Part shown: piece by piece, positions 46,801 to 60,859 of the stretch
Layout: every line of letters starts with the position of its first letter
Numbering within the stretch: the stretch's first letter is position 1
Assembly (NCBI RefSeq): GCF_901709675.1
Contig: NC_051100.1
Coordinates: 11,318,786 to 11,382,785, forward strand
DNA from: Syngnathus acus
Taxonomy: Eukaryota > Chordata > Actinopteri > Syngnathiformes > Syngnathidae
Direction of reading: 5' to 3'
Length of the DNA: 64,000 nt
Notes under the pieces: model-generated
Database searches by the model: none
Told to the model about the DNA's origin: nothing
The model's input: only the letters and a program-made list of their open reading frames with translations
Translations under genes and position numbers: made by a program

Positions 46801-47584
46801 TTGGCAGGAGGGAGAGGCGGAATGGCTTAATCATAGTTGAATCTGTTTTTTGAAATCACGCTAAATGGCGTCGTTCCACATTTCCTTACGGCCATTTAAC
46901 TGCTGTGGCAAACTTTTGCAAATTAGCCGCCACCTCTAATCTACCTTCTGCTGCTTTTGAGAACACTGGCAAATTGGAAACATCTCAGTTTGAGTCAGAC
47001 TTGAAAGCCTCGCAGTGGTATGTTGAGAACCGAAACTCGACGTGACTTCCTGACTGCAATATTTGCAATGGTCATGTTAGCGAACCCTGAATTTGTCTTA
47101 GTTTTGGTTGTCTTCTTTTTTTTGACCTGTATTTTCTCACAGCAGGCCCAGCCTGTCCCCGAACGGGAGCGGTGGGAACGTTCCCCTGTGCAGCCGGCCA
47201 TGACAGGCCCATGTCGGGCCGGGCCTCGGCTCCTCCACTCCGTGGAGTGGGTGATTGACAGGTCTCACCGGGGGAGGTTGGACTCCTTATCTGTCATTCA
47301 GAACGGCCAAGACGCCACCTGAAGGAATCGCATGTGGGATCTCGGCATCAAACGAGCCAACGGAAGAGGCAAGTTTTTGTTGACAGAAAGAGCCCTTTGT
47401 TGGAATTACGTAACGTGAAACTTAAAAGAACCGAGGCAACATGAACACAACATTGTGGAGTGAATGATCTAATTTCTTAAATTGAAAACCTACATGAAAT
47501 TGATCACATTATAACGTGACTGAGAATTTTTTTTTTCTGGTGGGCCAACGTCAGGCTTCTGTAAAATTCAGCTTTGGCAGAGCA

Positions 47585-47646
47585 CGCCTGCTCCACACGG
47601 GAAGGACGGCCCGAGTCAAACCCTGAACCTCAGAACTGTGAGTGCC
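47585..47646. repeat. Fragment of a dispersed teleost repeat
   Basis: The words 'ctccacacgggaaggacggc' and 'aacctcagaactgtgag' match the same family as 4205-4262. Confidence 0.6.
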
Positions 47647-48656
47647 TCATTAAAAAGTTAATTTTCCATCACACGTCCCTTTTAACACGTGAGCGCGGGC
47701 CTGAGAACCAAATAACGAGTGCGGGAGCGGGCCTTTAAAGTCAGCTAACGGTGAAGGTTGCCACAGGTCCAGATGTTGGCGAGCTTCGTCGTCCTCTCCC
47801 GGCTCGTGTTATGCGCTGTGCCACATCTGTGCAGGCGTAGGTGCGCCATATTGCGCGCCATCTGCCGCACATGCAGCGCGGCCAGAAAGTGCTCATTTTA
47901 AGCAAGGCCGTAAACGCTCCAATTGACGGGCGTGGAACAGCGGCTTTTCTAAGGGCGCTCCCAGGACCCGAGCCCAGCCGCAAAGCTTTTGGCAGCCGAC
48001 GGACAGATTTCGCCTTCCCGCTCGCCGCGTGAAATTCTTTGTCGAAGCCGTGACCCGCCAGCCGCGGAAAAAAGGAGGCGCCCAATGGGCTTCCTTTTCC
48101 GGCACGCATCTTCACCATCTGCTCTTCCTCCGCACCTCCGTCTCGTTCCGTCTCTCGGCTGGGCCGAGGGGGCAGTACGGATGCGAATGTCACCCCGTCA
48201 CAATGTTGCTTGAGGGAAATTGACTCTTTAGCCTCGGCGCTGTCGGCGGCCATATGCTGATGTTTTCATATTCGGCAGATCCGCGCGCGGGGAGCCGTAA
48301 CGTCTGCTCCAGTCAGAATTACGAGGAGCCGCCACGCCTCGTCTGTCGCGCCGCCCAACTCCCAATCCAAGCGTCCCGTTAATGGCGTCCCTTCGCCGGC
48401 AGTTTCGTGCCCCCGTTGGCAGGATTCCGTCTTGGTTTTCGCGTGTTTAGCGCCTTTCTTATTAAACATTCACAGGCAAAGGGCCGTCTCACCGAGCTGT
48501 GGGCGGCTTATTCATATTTCATGCCTATGTCTGCACCCGCCCCTTTAATTAGGCCGCTAGTTCGTCGTTAAAGTCCGCCGAGAGTAAACTTTTCTCTCGT
48601 TACAAAACTTCTTGTGCTGATGTACAGCTTTTCCAAGCGACGGAGGGTTTTGTTCG

Positions 48657-48720
48657 CTGGTGTTCAAACTACGGCCTGCGGGCCATTTGCTGCCCGCCAC
48701 CCGTTTTTGGCTGGCCCGCA
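48657..48720. mobile_element. hAT terminal fragment
   Basis: 'gttcaaactacggcctgcgg' followed by 'gccatttgctgcccgcc' is the terminal word of the hAT family seen complete at 22703. The other end and the target duplication are absent. Confidence 0.55.
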
Positions 48721-51700
48721 GCATATATTCAAAGTAACACTAATATTTCAAAATCAGGTCAGAAGTTGACTGATTCACACAGCCTCCGTTCAGCTAAACC
48801 CGATCGAAGGCGGGCTCTCGTTGAGGTCCTCAGTGGACCTGCGGGTCCCGGCTGAGCATGTTACATAAGTGTGGGCCATTTAGAAATGGCGTCCGCCGTC
48901 CGCCCAGGTCGGCCTTGTTGCTTGTAATCGGCGACATGGCGCGGCGCGGCGTGCGGCTGACAGATGCCCGCTCCAGCTGGTACAGAAGGGGGGGTGGAGT
49001 TTTATCGCCCAATTGGAACGGGGGTCCTCGCACCCCTCCACGGCGCTGGCCGCCGTCGCCGCATTTAATGAGTCACGAATTGCCTGTTTGTCTTCTGCTC
49101 CCTGCTGTTTCCGCACTCCCCCTTCCAGAACAATCCCTGAAACACATGCTGCCGCGCTCCGCCGAGCAGCCGGACTCGGCGGCCCAGCCAAACCGTTAGG
49201 CACAACAAAGTTGTCATCGTTCTTTTATTCTTCCTACCGCCTTCCCTCCTTCTTTTTTGGGGGCAATTCCTCGCCTCATCTGAGCGAGGGACGGGCCGCC
49301 GTGTCGTAAAGCCGCCCGATCAGATGCTGCGCCTGACCTCGCCAATATGGCTGCCCCGAGTAAGCGGCGGCCGTTTGACAAACGCGTAAATTGCTGTATA
49401 ATTGGGCTGCTGCTGTCGAGTCGACGCTTTACATGACAACAAGGAGACAGTGAACAGGTGGTGATTGCAGCCAGCGCAAAAAAAAGACAAAACTTTGCAG
49501 CAAGATTACAAATTCTTCTTGGCTTCAAGTGAGATCCAAGAAGACATGCTGAGACGCTTGGATGACCATCACATGGAGCAGACACAGCGCACACACACAC
49601 CTCCTCCAACATGTGCTCTGTTTCAGCTCAGCATTGCTAAATTGCAGATTTGGGATGGCGCCTTCAATGCAGTACCACGGTGTGCTGCAAAATGTCAGGC
49701 AGGCAGAACTGAGGTCTCCTGAAATTGACGCAGCCCAAGGAGGACAAGAAAAAGACACTCCACAAGTGTGATACTTTTACCGTTTTATTATTTGCTATTG
49801 TCACAAAGCACAGTGTTGCCCCCCCACGCGCCAACCCCAGGTGTGCAGTAGCTTGAGTTAGCGTCAAGTTCCATCCCTGAAATCTTGGCAGCGCCCGGGT
49901 TCGTCCCAGCGGTGTGAAATCCCCGTGGTACGGGGCGGCTTCTTTGTGCGCGTCTCCCGGCTCTGCGAGCGGCATTCTTCTCATTGTCCGGCTCAGCGAG
50001 ACAGAGGCGGACGGCGTGAAAAGCTCCTCGGCGGGAGAAAACAATGTCTCCGGGGACGCCCATAAATGTCTGCCGTTGAGTTTGGGGGCCCATTGACTCT
50101 TTGCCTCCCTGCCAAGCGGGACCCTGTCAGACCAGCCCCTCTCTCTAACAGCTTAATTAGCAGAAAGGACAACAATGTCCCAGCCTGTTTTGGAAACAAG
50201 AAAGGGCCTGAAAAAGGCCGCTCTGCCCGCCTCTCATTGTCCCGCCATTACAGCCAGTCCAAGTCTCCTCTTCAGCTCAGGACAAATAAAACAACATTCC
50301 TGCACTGTTGCGTGAGGAGCATGACGACCGGCTTGACGGACAAGCCACTTCTCGGCCTCTTTCGTCTGCAGAAAGGGGAGGAGGGAGGGGGCACTCTGAT
50401 TTACGCTGGCGCTCTTGTGCTCACGCCGCATTCGAGAAAGTTGGACATTTTGGAAAACTACAATGGGATGACGCTTGAAGTTGGGGTATCTACTTGAAAT
50501 CAATGCTCAATTTGAGGGATGAAAAAGACGACATCTGAGTCAAAAAAATAAACATAAAGAAAAGGTCAATTTCTGCTTGATGGATTTTAACCAATGTGAA
50601 CTGATTCTTTCCGGCGACTCGACAGATGCCATGTCCAATTCTCGAGTGGTGAATCCTTTGACCTTTTGACCCCTGGTAATAAGATTTCCATTTTTCACAA
50701 TAATGCTGAGGGTGGATGATGATCATGCACTTTGTTTTGTTATGCTAATGACGCTTGTGTCCTCCAAACTGTTGTTTCTTGGTCGTCATCTTCTGACTGA
50801 CGGACACGTCTTCTTACTTTCATGTTTTGTTTTTCTTCCGAAATCCTTACGTGTCATCAAACTGCAGGACCAGATTGATTTTTACGTGAACGAGGCTATT
50901 ATTTATTTTTATTTGTTTCAGTGCCGGTGGCTTGAAATATGACTTGACGTGAAACCATAAAAGGCAGCGTTCCAAAAGTTGGACAGCCTCTGCTCTCGCC
51001 CCCCTGCGTGTGAGAAGTAAGCTGGGAAAAAAAAAGTCTTCTTCCTTCCTGGGAAGTTGTGGATGAGGACGTTCTCTCCATAAAAGCCGGCAGCACCTCC
51101 GAGAGGAGCTAATTTATGCCGCCGCCGCCACGGCGTAAATCGCCTCTAGATCATATTTGTGCGCCGGACCGGTGGGTGGTCTGACACGGGAGGGTTGAAC
51201 ATGGTTCAAGTGCCGCCGCGCTCAATGAGCAGCACATAGTTTCACAAAGTTCCGTGGCTGGAATTGACAAGACGGAGCGACACGGCGCTCGGACTGGCCC
51301 AGCCCTGAACTTCAGGCTCACAACAGCACTTGTTCCCGCTGGATTTATTGACGCCCCGTCCAAAAGGTGTAAAATCAACACAATGAGCGCGTTTAAAGCC
51401 AACACTCACTCGCTTTTCTTTGCGCACGGTGATAAACTTGAACTCAAAAAAATGGACATCAACTAAAAAAAAAAAAATCAGGTCTTAAATCTCGCCGGAT
51501 GTTTAAGTGCTTCGAGCACAAAGGGGAGAAAGTGAAGTTAGGCGTCGCGCACACAATGTGCTACTTGTGTCCTTCAGTCATTATTTATCAGCACTTGAGT
51601 CAAAACGCTCAAATCTGTTTGAATGGAGGGAATATCAGTGGACAACATCATCTAATAAATAAGATTTTAAAATGAGAACTGAAAAGGTTGAATGTAAGCC

Positions 51701-52062
51701 TAATTTTTCCTAAAAACCCTTGCTAACGGTTAGCACGTCGGCCATGTTTTCTCTCTGCAAGGCAACTTTGCGACATGAATAGAATCAAAACTAAAGCAAG
51801 TTTGGTTTGGTGACAGTGGCCGACCTCCTCCGAGCGACACTCGGAGGAACGTCAGACAACCCCTGAGAGTTAATCATTACCGCGAGAGCGCTGTGAAGGC
51901 GGGCTGAGCCCTCAAAGCGTCGCACAGCAAGGCACGGGCAGCTCACAGAAGGCCTGATAAATGATGCGATACACCTTCAAAGTATTCCTCAACAAAGAGC
52001 AAGCAGGGATGGGCGGGAATCCGGCCACCACACAGAAAAGTAGTTTTTTTCTTTGTGTGTGT

Positions 52063-52131
52063 TTATTATATTATATTATATTATATTATATTATATTATA
52101 TTATATTATATTATATTATATTATATTATAT
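52063..52131. repeat. (TTATA)n pentanucleotide array
   Basis: About 13 uninterrupted units of TTATA. Confidence 0.95.
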
Positions 52132-53698
52132 AGTTTGAGTTATATTGTTCAATAAATGTTGGGTGTTTTTTACCTTGGTTGTTTAAGTACTTAGGGAAAA
52201 AAAGTATTTTAGTGCAAAAGTAAATAACTAGCAGAAGAAAAATGCTGCGTTTGCTAATGTGAACAACTGACAAAATGCAACTTACTTGAACAGTTGTAAC
52301 GCCAGCTGCTGATTTTGAGCTTCAAATATTTTTTATCTGACTTAAAAAATTCTATCTTGCTTCTCAATCACGATTTCAACTTTGTCTGTCTATTCCCGTC
52401 CTTTTTGTGTTTTTTGGTGATACGCTGAGGTGTCACACGCTATCTTTGTAGGCATTTTTTTTTCTCTCTGAGACAGCCTGTGAAGTCGTGTCGGGACGGG
52501 AGGAGTCCAGCCGGGGCTAAAATGACAGAGAGGCAGAGGCCACGGCTTCTCTCTGAGATGAACATTAATAATGGCGGTCAGCACAAAAGATCAGAGAGAT
52601 CACCTCCATTGTGCTGCCATCTCGCCCCCGTGACACCCCGCGTTCTGCCCATGTTAGAAGAAGAAGAATGGAGGCGCTTAACCTGGTGACATCGCTGGCC
52701 TTTGGCTGGCGTGTCACACTGATCCAGACCATCATGATGCGGAGATTAATGCTACGCACATTCACTAGAATGCTGATTTGGGGGATATTAAGCTCTATTC
52801 ATTGCACAGTTATGTTTTAATCAGGCTGTCTTCTAATAACTGGCACAAAAAAAAACCTACCAACGGATCAGAATAACTGTCAGCTGCGGCACAAACATTT
52901 TCCGGTTTCTACTAGAGGGTAAAATAATGTGGGAAAGGCCTACAAGAACAGCTGAACTTTATTTGCAGTTATTCAGAGGCACTTTAAATGGTGGCAGGTC
53001 TGTACTGACTCACATTGAATGAGAGTTTAGATGGGATTAGTTCATTCTGAATTCTGCCACAAGTCTGCATAGCAACAGGTGATGCTGGCCAGGCCTGCTT
53101 CTTCCAACGTTGAGCCACAGAACAGACAAAGCAGAGATTTGTAGTAAGAAATAATATATAATTGTAATATCTTGTCACGTCGTGAAGCTCTCACCAGTCT
53201 AGCGTTTGATATTGACGGCTCTTTGAGGAGCCTTCATGTGCCCCGGGGTCAATAGAGCAGTTCTGACCAGCTTGGTCATCAATCATCCAGGTGGACAGGA
53301 GACAGAAGAGCAGCAGCGAGAGCTGGACAGGTGCGGACAGACCAGCGCCTGTCCTTGACCTCCATCTTGGCTGCCATCCACTTACTCTGTTTTTATGTCG
53401 CAATCTTTATTGACAGCATGAGTGGAGCACGTGGTGATTGAAGTGAAAGTAAAATCTATTCCATGTTTCTGAGAAATGTAGGTGAAAAGGCCTTTGTTAG
53501 AGTGGCAGAGTGTTCTAAATTCTAATCAGCGATTTGATGATGCTGATGTCTGTTTTCTTGGTCTCACCTGTTTAAGTGCTGCGGATTTGGTTAGCAACAA
53601 AGTTTGAATGGGATGAGCAGTTACATTCTTATTTGACATATTAGTGTAGAATGATTAAACTGTTGATTTGTTTTTTTCCTTTCTTCTCTGACCGCCCC

Positions 53699-53700
<2 letters not shown>

Positions 53701-53751
<51 letters not shown>
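53701..53751. repeat. (CA)n microsatellite
   Basis: A pure run of 25 CA units. Confidence 0.97.
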
Positions 53752-53752
<1 letters not shown>

Positions 53753-56700
53753 GAAGATGAATGTGCTGAAATCCGAAAGCAAACATCTGAGCTTGTCAAG
53801 GCGGGCGAGAGTGACGCCGTCGCTTAAGCAGCTGACAAATGACTCCCCCTCCTTTCCCTCGCAGCCCCTCCCGAGGGATGCCGCGTTCGTTCAGAGCCAT
53901 TTTTCAACCAATTTATTTCTTGATGTGCTCTAACCTGGGGCATCTCCCGCTGGGGAGGCTTTATGCGGTGATTAATGACGGCTGTTTAGCGGCGGTACCT
54001 AGGGGAGCCGGAGCCCATCTGCACCAGCCTGACAGGTACAACGCAGACAGAGCGGGACAGGCCCAAGAATGACCGGCGCACAGGTGTCATACACCCGGTA
54101 GATGACTCCCCATTTGACCTCATATTGCAAGAAAATATAACAATCCAGAACCCCCCATGAACCCTCCACGATTTGCCTGTTGGACAACCTTGGAACTCCA
54201 ACTGTTTGGTCGTCGGAAAACGAGTGGCCCAAACAGAAGTCCAACGGTACCTAAAAGTTGAGCGGTATTCCAAGCACTCTTACGCCGACGCATTTCCACG
54301 CACGCTTTCAAAGGCACCCTGCGAGGTTTCGTCCGGACGATTTAGCCATCCATGATACGCTTGAACGCCTCGTCTGCTTCACTCCCGGACGCCGGGAGGA
54401 GCGTAATGAGATTAGGCTGTGGACAGGTTGGCGGCCAGTAGCTGTCACAACTACTCTGCTCTCCGTAGCGTCGACATGCGCAAAGCCAAACACTTGATGG
54501 TGATTAATGAGCGAGCTAATGTGGAGTCTGCTACTGTCGGTCACATCTGCGCTCGCTCAGCTAGCACAAAGTTGAGCTGTTTAGCTAGCGACAGGCCGCC
54601 GCTCGCGTTCCAGCTTGCTAATGGCTCCAAATCACGCGGCTAATTGATGACTTCTTCTTCTGCTGCAGCTTTGTGGACGTGCACCTCATCATTACAATGG
54701 GGCCTTCTGCACGCACAATGTCCCGCCCCCCGAAGTCCCGTGGCCCCAGACAGCTTTGAAGCCCGCCGAGATCAAAACGCAACTAGGTGAGCACCGTGTG
54801 ACCCGACCGCAGACAAATGGCCGCGAGGGAGGCGGGACAATGACTTTGGAAGATAAAATCATATTTGCAGAGCGGGCGTCCAAAGCCACCGTGGACCCCC
54901 CCCTTTCCACTTTCCCTTTCTTGTGTGAATATGGACAATGACTGTTTGCGTTTACACAACCATAAATCAGACGTGCCCATTGCCACAGAGCAGCTGGCAC
55001 GTTTGCCAATGATTAGAATTATTAATCACGCCCATTGGTCACGCGCTTCAAGCCGGGGTGGCGTGCAAAGCAGGCTGCTTGCGGGAAGTGGGGGGGGGGG
55101 CAAGGGAGAGAAAAAGCATGGAGTGTGGGGCAGACCTCCGCCAAGGCCAAGACAATGCCAGGCTGTGGGGGATTCTTACATCAACTAGTACAATACTGCT
55201 AACCAACTGAGCAAAATACTGTCGCCAGAGCCAACTGGTACTGTAAATACCTGCACGGTGCGTAATGAGCTGGACACAAGCATGGTACGTCCACGCGTAT
55301 TGCCTTTCTTCATCGGCGGGCCTGACAGATGGCCTGAGCTGCGAAAACTGTTTTTTTTTTTCAACAACGGCACCAAATACCAGGAGACACGTGAGGGCCA
55401 ACGCGGGTCACAACTCATCGCTTGGCACAACGTCGGCGTCCAGAACAGATGTGTTCATCCGACGAGAAGAAATAGCAGCTCGCGCCCGTGACTTTTGTGG
55501 ACTGCTAATAGGCAACAGGGGACTATTTGATTTCACAGTCCGCCAGTACAATTAAAGCTGTCGACACATTCTTACATTTTTTCCACTTTATGGTCACAGG
55601 AAAATGTCAGACGCTGTGCCAATTATGTCCGCGTGAACATGAACCATAATAAGGGCGCAGTCCGGCATTATGGCCAGATGGTGCTGTTTTCCTCTATTTT
55701 TATTTTATAGTTAATACAGAGCAGTTGTGAGGGTTAGCTTCACAAAAGTGACAAATGTATGCAGAAATCTGATTTCAGAAATCTGAAGAATCTGAAAAAG
55801 TTCTAACGTCTACATGCAGGTACTGGAGCCGGAACAACTATTGAACTTAAAAAAAAGAAAAGTCAGTTTACAAGTAGACAAAGACTGCGATAGATGCTTT
55901 TGAATATACCTGTGCTGGCCCTTCTCGGCGGGCCTCCCGGCAGGAGGTGGCTGAATTGACAGGCGCTTTGACGAATGACCTCCAGTCAACTCTCCATCCT
56001 TCCTTCCTTCCATCTCCTCCTCCAGCCATCCCTCCGCGATGCGCGGCCCTCGCATAACACAGCAACACAGCGTCCCCCGGGCAGGCCCGCACAGGAGGCC
56101 CCGTCTAGGAGGCCAGAGCTGGAGACAAAAGCCCCCCTCCACTCTGACAAAAGCCTCCACCACCTTGAGCCCCCCGCCCCCTTACCAAGTCCTCCAGGGA
56201 GAGTGCTCTCCGCTGGGCAGCGGCTGTTAATAAGCCGCTAATGAGGAAACAGACCTCTATTCTCTGCTAACATCAAGACAGATGGACGCATCTGACGTGT
56301 TTGTTTTCAACTTCCTGTGGAGATGACAGATATCAAGGCTCTGAAAGTTTGCAAAGCTCAGAGATGGAACACATTTCGTTGTCAAAAACTCTGGCTGGTA
56401 TTGATCTTAATGATGAGGTTCTTCAAAATACAGTCATTGCAGTTTAGTATCCAAATTATATATATATTTTTTTGTTCATCAGATATTTTGGGAATCAAAT
56501 AAGACAAATTAAACAATAATCACAATTGCTACGATCAACTTAGTTTGCTCATGCTTTAGATATTCTTTCCTTGTCCCTTCAACAGACAAGACACAAAATT
56601 AACCGGAAATCTCTTTGAAATGATTCAGAAAAGAATTTGGTGTTATTCTTTGTAAGATCACATCCTCTGACACCTGGGCACTTTGTCCCCAGGTGGGCCG

Positions 56701-57837
56701 GTCCAGATGTGCTCCAGAGGGGACGTGCGCCAACGGTACGAGGAAGTGTGCCTTTTGTCCACGTCTGACAGGAGGTCCGCACCGGAGTGGAGCCCTCCAG
56801 GAGGCCCTTCCACAGCAGTGTGTGTCGGGTCCATCACACGCAGGTATTGATAGGGACCGCCCCCCAGCGGGACCCTTAATAGGCCTCTAACGGGATGACC
56901 AGCCTGCGGACGGCCCCCTCCAACCCCCCGTCACTTACATGATCACAGATGGAGGGTGAAGTTGGGGGTTTGACGGACAGACGGGGAAATTTGGGGATGA
57001 GCGGGGGGAGTGTTGAAGGGGGTGAGTGACGGCTCTTGCTGGGGTGTCAGAAAGTGACAGTGCTGTCCTCATGTTGAGGGAAAGTCTTTATCCTGGGGCG
57101 ATGTTTTTTTTTTGCTTTGTTTATGATGCACTTTTTCCCCATAGTCGTGGGTTTTTAGTTCATAAAACAATCAAAAGTGCTTTTAGCGCATTAGAAATGC
57201 ATGTTCAAAATGGCAGCTAAGGCAAAAAGATCCAATCCCATTCGATAATTGCAAATGGCGCAAGTTCCTTCAGTACAACATCATCAGATTCTCTCAAAAA
57301 TCTTTGTAAAACTTGACTTTGTTTGGTGCCTGGGAAAACATCAAGAATGCCTTCTAGATCTTTATAAATGTCCCTTTCTTGTTATTTTTGCTCTCAAAGA
57401 CCTAAAACCAGCCACATGTTTCTACAGATGCCCCAAAACAACTACAAAACTCCTTAAATCATCTTAAAATTAAAATTTCTGTCACCTAAAAAACAACCAA
57501 ATTTTTTAGATAATAGACTATCAATGTGTTCTTAGTGTCTCTTAAAATTAAAACAAAACATTTTCTTCAATGGGGATGCACAACCCAGGAAGTGCAAGCG
57601 GGGAACAGAAGAAATAATAGGGCCTGAAAATCAAAAAACTAAACTAAACTAAATGAACAGATTGAAGAGCACACTGTCTATGCAAAGTCTATGATGAACT
57701 TTTTTTGTATCAAATATTGAAAGATTTTGGCAGATAATATAGACAACCATGGATTGGATTACTCATATGTGGATCTGTTGGGAGGGGCCTGTTGAGTCTT
57801 CTAGTTGGATGGGGAGGACTCAGAAGAAAAAGTAAGA

Positions 57838-57877
57838 GCTATGCTATGCTATGCTATGCTATGCTATGCTATGCTAT
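57838..57877. repeat. (ATGCT)n pentanucleotide array
   Basis: Seven perfect ATGCT units plus partial units at both ends. Confidence 0.95.
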
Positions 57878-58691
57878 ATCATGTTTAACAATTCCACGTC
57901 ACACATGCTATTGCAGCTCTTTTAGTAGCATTTCAAAACTGAGGTCAGAGTTGTGTTGCTGATTATGTGTCCAATCATAAACACACACACACACGCATGC
58001 CCATCATATCAATGTCCAGTGTGATTGGGTGGGCGTCCTCAGGGGGGAGATGAAGCAGCCTACAAAACGTTAACATCTGCCACACATTACTGAGCCAGGG
58101 CACTTTTCATTGGCCCATATGATCACACATGGACACACACATGAATGCAAACACACGCACGCACACACGGTTTGGGGCTGCTGTCATTTCTGCTTTCCCA
58201 TCCAGTGATAATGCCCGTTTAGAATTGCTGCTAATCTTTGCTGAGTGGGGGGTTCCGCCCTCGGATGATTGCATGTAGATGACGTTTCTTATCGCTGCAT
58301 CAAAACTAAGCAAATCATTTAAAAATGATAATAATAGAAACTAACTAAAATAACAGATTGCCCTTTGATCAAAACATTTGTACCGGTTATAAACCTAGCA
58401 ATTGAACAGGGTGTGTAGACTTTTTATATCTATACATGATACATCCAAAACCAGTTACATCTCTAATGAAGTCGCGCCTTTCTTGGCACGCATGTCGCAC
58501 GTCTTTTGCGTGTTTGTTTGCTCTCCAGCAGCAACAACACCACCGACAAGCTGTCAGTGTGTTGTTGACGTTGATGAAAAGCACCAACTGTGACGGAGTC
58601 TGCCTGGCAGCTCCTTTAATGGTGCGCTCTGCCGTGCCAACTGAATGTGGGCCAGGGCCAACAGGCTAATAGGAAATCACGGCGCGTGCTA

Positions 58692-58719
58692 AGCTAGGCT
58701 AGGCTAGGCTGTGCTAGGC
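58692..58719. repeat. (AGGCT)n short array
   Basis: About five imperfect units related to GCTAG/AGGCT. Too short and irregular to say more. Confidence 0.7.
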
Positions 58720-60851
58720 AGTGAATGCACTTAAACCAAAATCAAGCGCTGAAAAAGGTTGAGAGGTATAGGTAGGCGTGCTTTTGGGAGTGAAGCTGTT
58801 GTCAAGTTGTTGATTTACGATCCTGCGTCTGCTCAATAGCCACGTTTTCATTTCAGTGATTGTTCATAAATTTATTGGGAGACCCATATGAATTTTCAAA
58901 AAGCACATCGAGAGACACTGATGTTGTTTCCCAGGGACGTCGCCTGCCTAATTTAATTTGATTTGATTATGTACAGCAATGCCACTGCGTGTGTTTGTGA
59001 ACATGTCCGTGCGTTGGCATGCCAGCTCTGAGGCTGGCAGAGCGCTGGGTGACAGTCTTTCTCAGCAGGAGGAGTGTTGGGACAAAGTGAAACATGATCG
59101 TGAGGAGGCGGCTGATTCCGTTCCCAAGCCAAGAACAGACATCGCAGATAAAGACATCACATTGCATCGTTGTCAAAACAACATTTAGTTTACAAACATG
59201 AAATATATCAGTTAAGCAGCAAAATTCACCCGTTTTCATCCATCTCAGGGGGTGGCCATTTTGCCACTTGCTGTCGACTGAAAATGACATCACAGTTGTC
59301 TCAGGTCACAACCAATCAGGGCTCAGCTTCAGAAAGGTGGTGAGCCGTGATTGGTCGGGACAACAAAGTCCTCATGCACAAAGAAATTGAGTTGGCAAAT
59401 CTCAACGTACCGTCGCTGCAATAGGACAATTTTGTGAATCACAAAACACCAAGAGGTGAGGCTGCGTTTCGTTAGAGCGCCAATAACCGCTCTGTCTGAA
59501 CTATAAAAGGCGCACGTCCCTTCCCTCCGATGACACGTGTAAAGCATCCATGCGATGACACCATTTAAACACATTCATCCTCGCCTGTTTTCCTGCCGTC
59601 ATTATTCCCGAGAGACTCATTGCTGGCGACATATTCCAAACATGCGGTGGCCAGCGATCCACACACACTGCGCAGGACAGTTGTTTTTGAGCAGTTTCGG
59701 GGGCAGTCGGACCCTGACGGGGAGCCTCCAAACTATTGACGCGACCGGCTGGCACGCCGACAAGCGCCAGTCCCAGAGCACGTTTACGACCAACGCTGAG
59801 CGCCATCTGTCAGTCACTGTAGGAGAGGAGCGCTCACACACGCGCACACACACTTCCCGTCTGGCTCGGTACACTTCCATGAGTGGAAGGTCGGACCCAC
59901 GATATTGAGAGTCACAGAGTCTGCTGATTTGCAGGATTCTCACGACAAAAACACTGAGCTTGGCGACGAGCATGACTTGACTGCTTTTTATCTCCATCTT
60001 TTAGTCATTGTAATGATCACTTACCAAAAATTATTCATTTCTATTCATACATTTAATTCAGAAAATATGTTTTCTAAACTATTTGTCAGTATTTTTTACT
60101 TAAAATTCAAAACATAGTTTACAACACAAAAGGTTTCTCATGTTGAATGCCTATTCAGAAATTATGGTTTTATTAGTTGGGCCCTAATCAAATTTAATTA
60201 TTAAAAATACATTTAAATTGAGTAATTTTTTCTGGGACAAAATAAAGGTTTAAAATTGTTATTTTATTGGAATATTTTCTTAAAGATGATTTAGATCTAT
60301 GGTCACTTTCTAAGTAACTAAATCACTGTCGCTTTGACTTGATTGGTTATCAATAAATTAATATGTAAACAGATAAAATGGCAAAAAAACTAAATAATGT
60401 CATTAAATTCCTCCCTTTTTTGTTTTTGCACAAAATAAATACAGTACATAAAATGACATTTCCTGTAATCAAACAGTATTCCCTCATGTGCAAAAAAGTT
60501 TGTTACTTTCACTTAAATTGCACTTTTTGTCATCTTTATTGTTGGACTGATTTATGGTGGTTGATGCGCCGACATCTCGGAAGTATTTAAATGTTGCAGA
60601 TGGTATCTTTGAGGAGCATCCTGGTGTTTAACAGCACCCTGCCTATTCTATAAATAAACAAGACATTGCATATTATTTGCTTAGCTCATCACTTGTTGAC
60701 ATTTTAATTCATTTTTTCATGACTTTCAATTCAATAAATAAAAACACGGGAGTGGCGTCACGTTACGCTTTATGATTATGACACTTCCTGTCGCAGCCCG
60801 ACGACGAGTGCAGCACCGCGACCCCGCCCCGGACAAAAAGTGTCAATTAAC

Positions 60852-60859
60852 ATGCAAAT
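60852..60859 (+). promoter_or_regulatory. Octamer ATGCAAAT (POU site) in candidate enhancer
   Basis: A consensus octamer preceded by TCAATTAAC, in a GC-balanced block at 60840-60960 about 2.6 kb beyond the OLIG3 stop. An inverted octamer lies at 62022-62029 and another at 41923-41930. Confidence 0.4.

Noticed and set aside
47741-48253. A 170-codon minus-strand frame in GC-rich DNA.
   Set aside because: Open frames on both strands and in several phases occur across 47.7-50.5 kb because of high GC; there are no domain motifs or splice structure.
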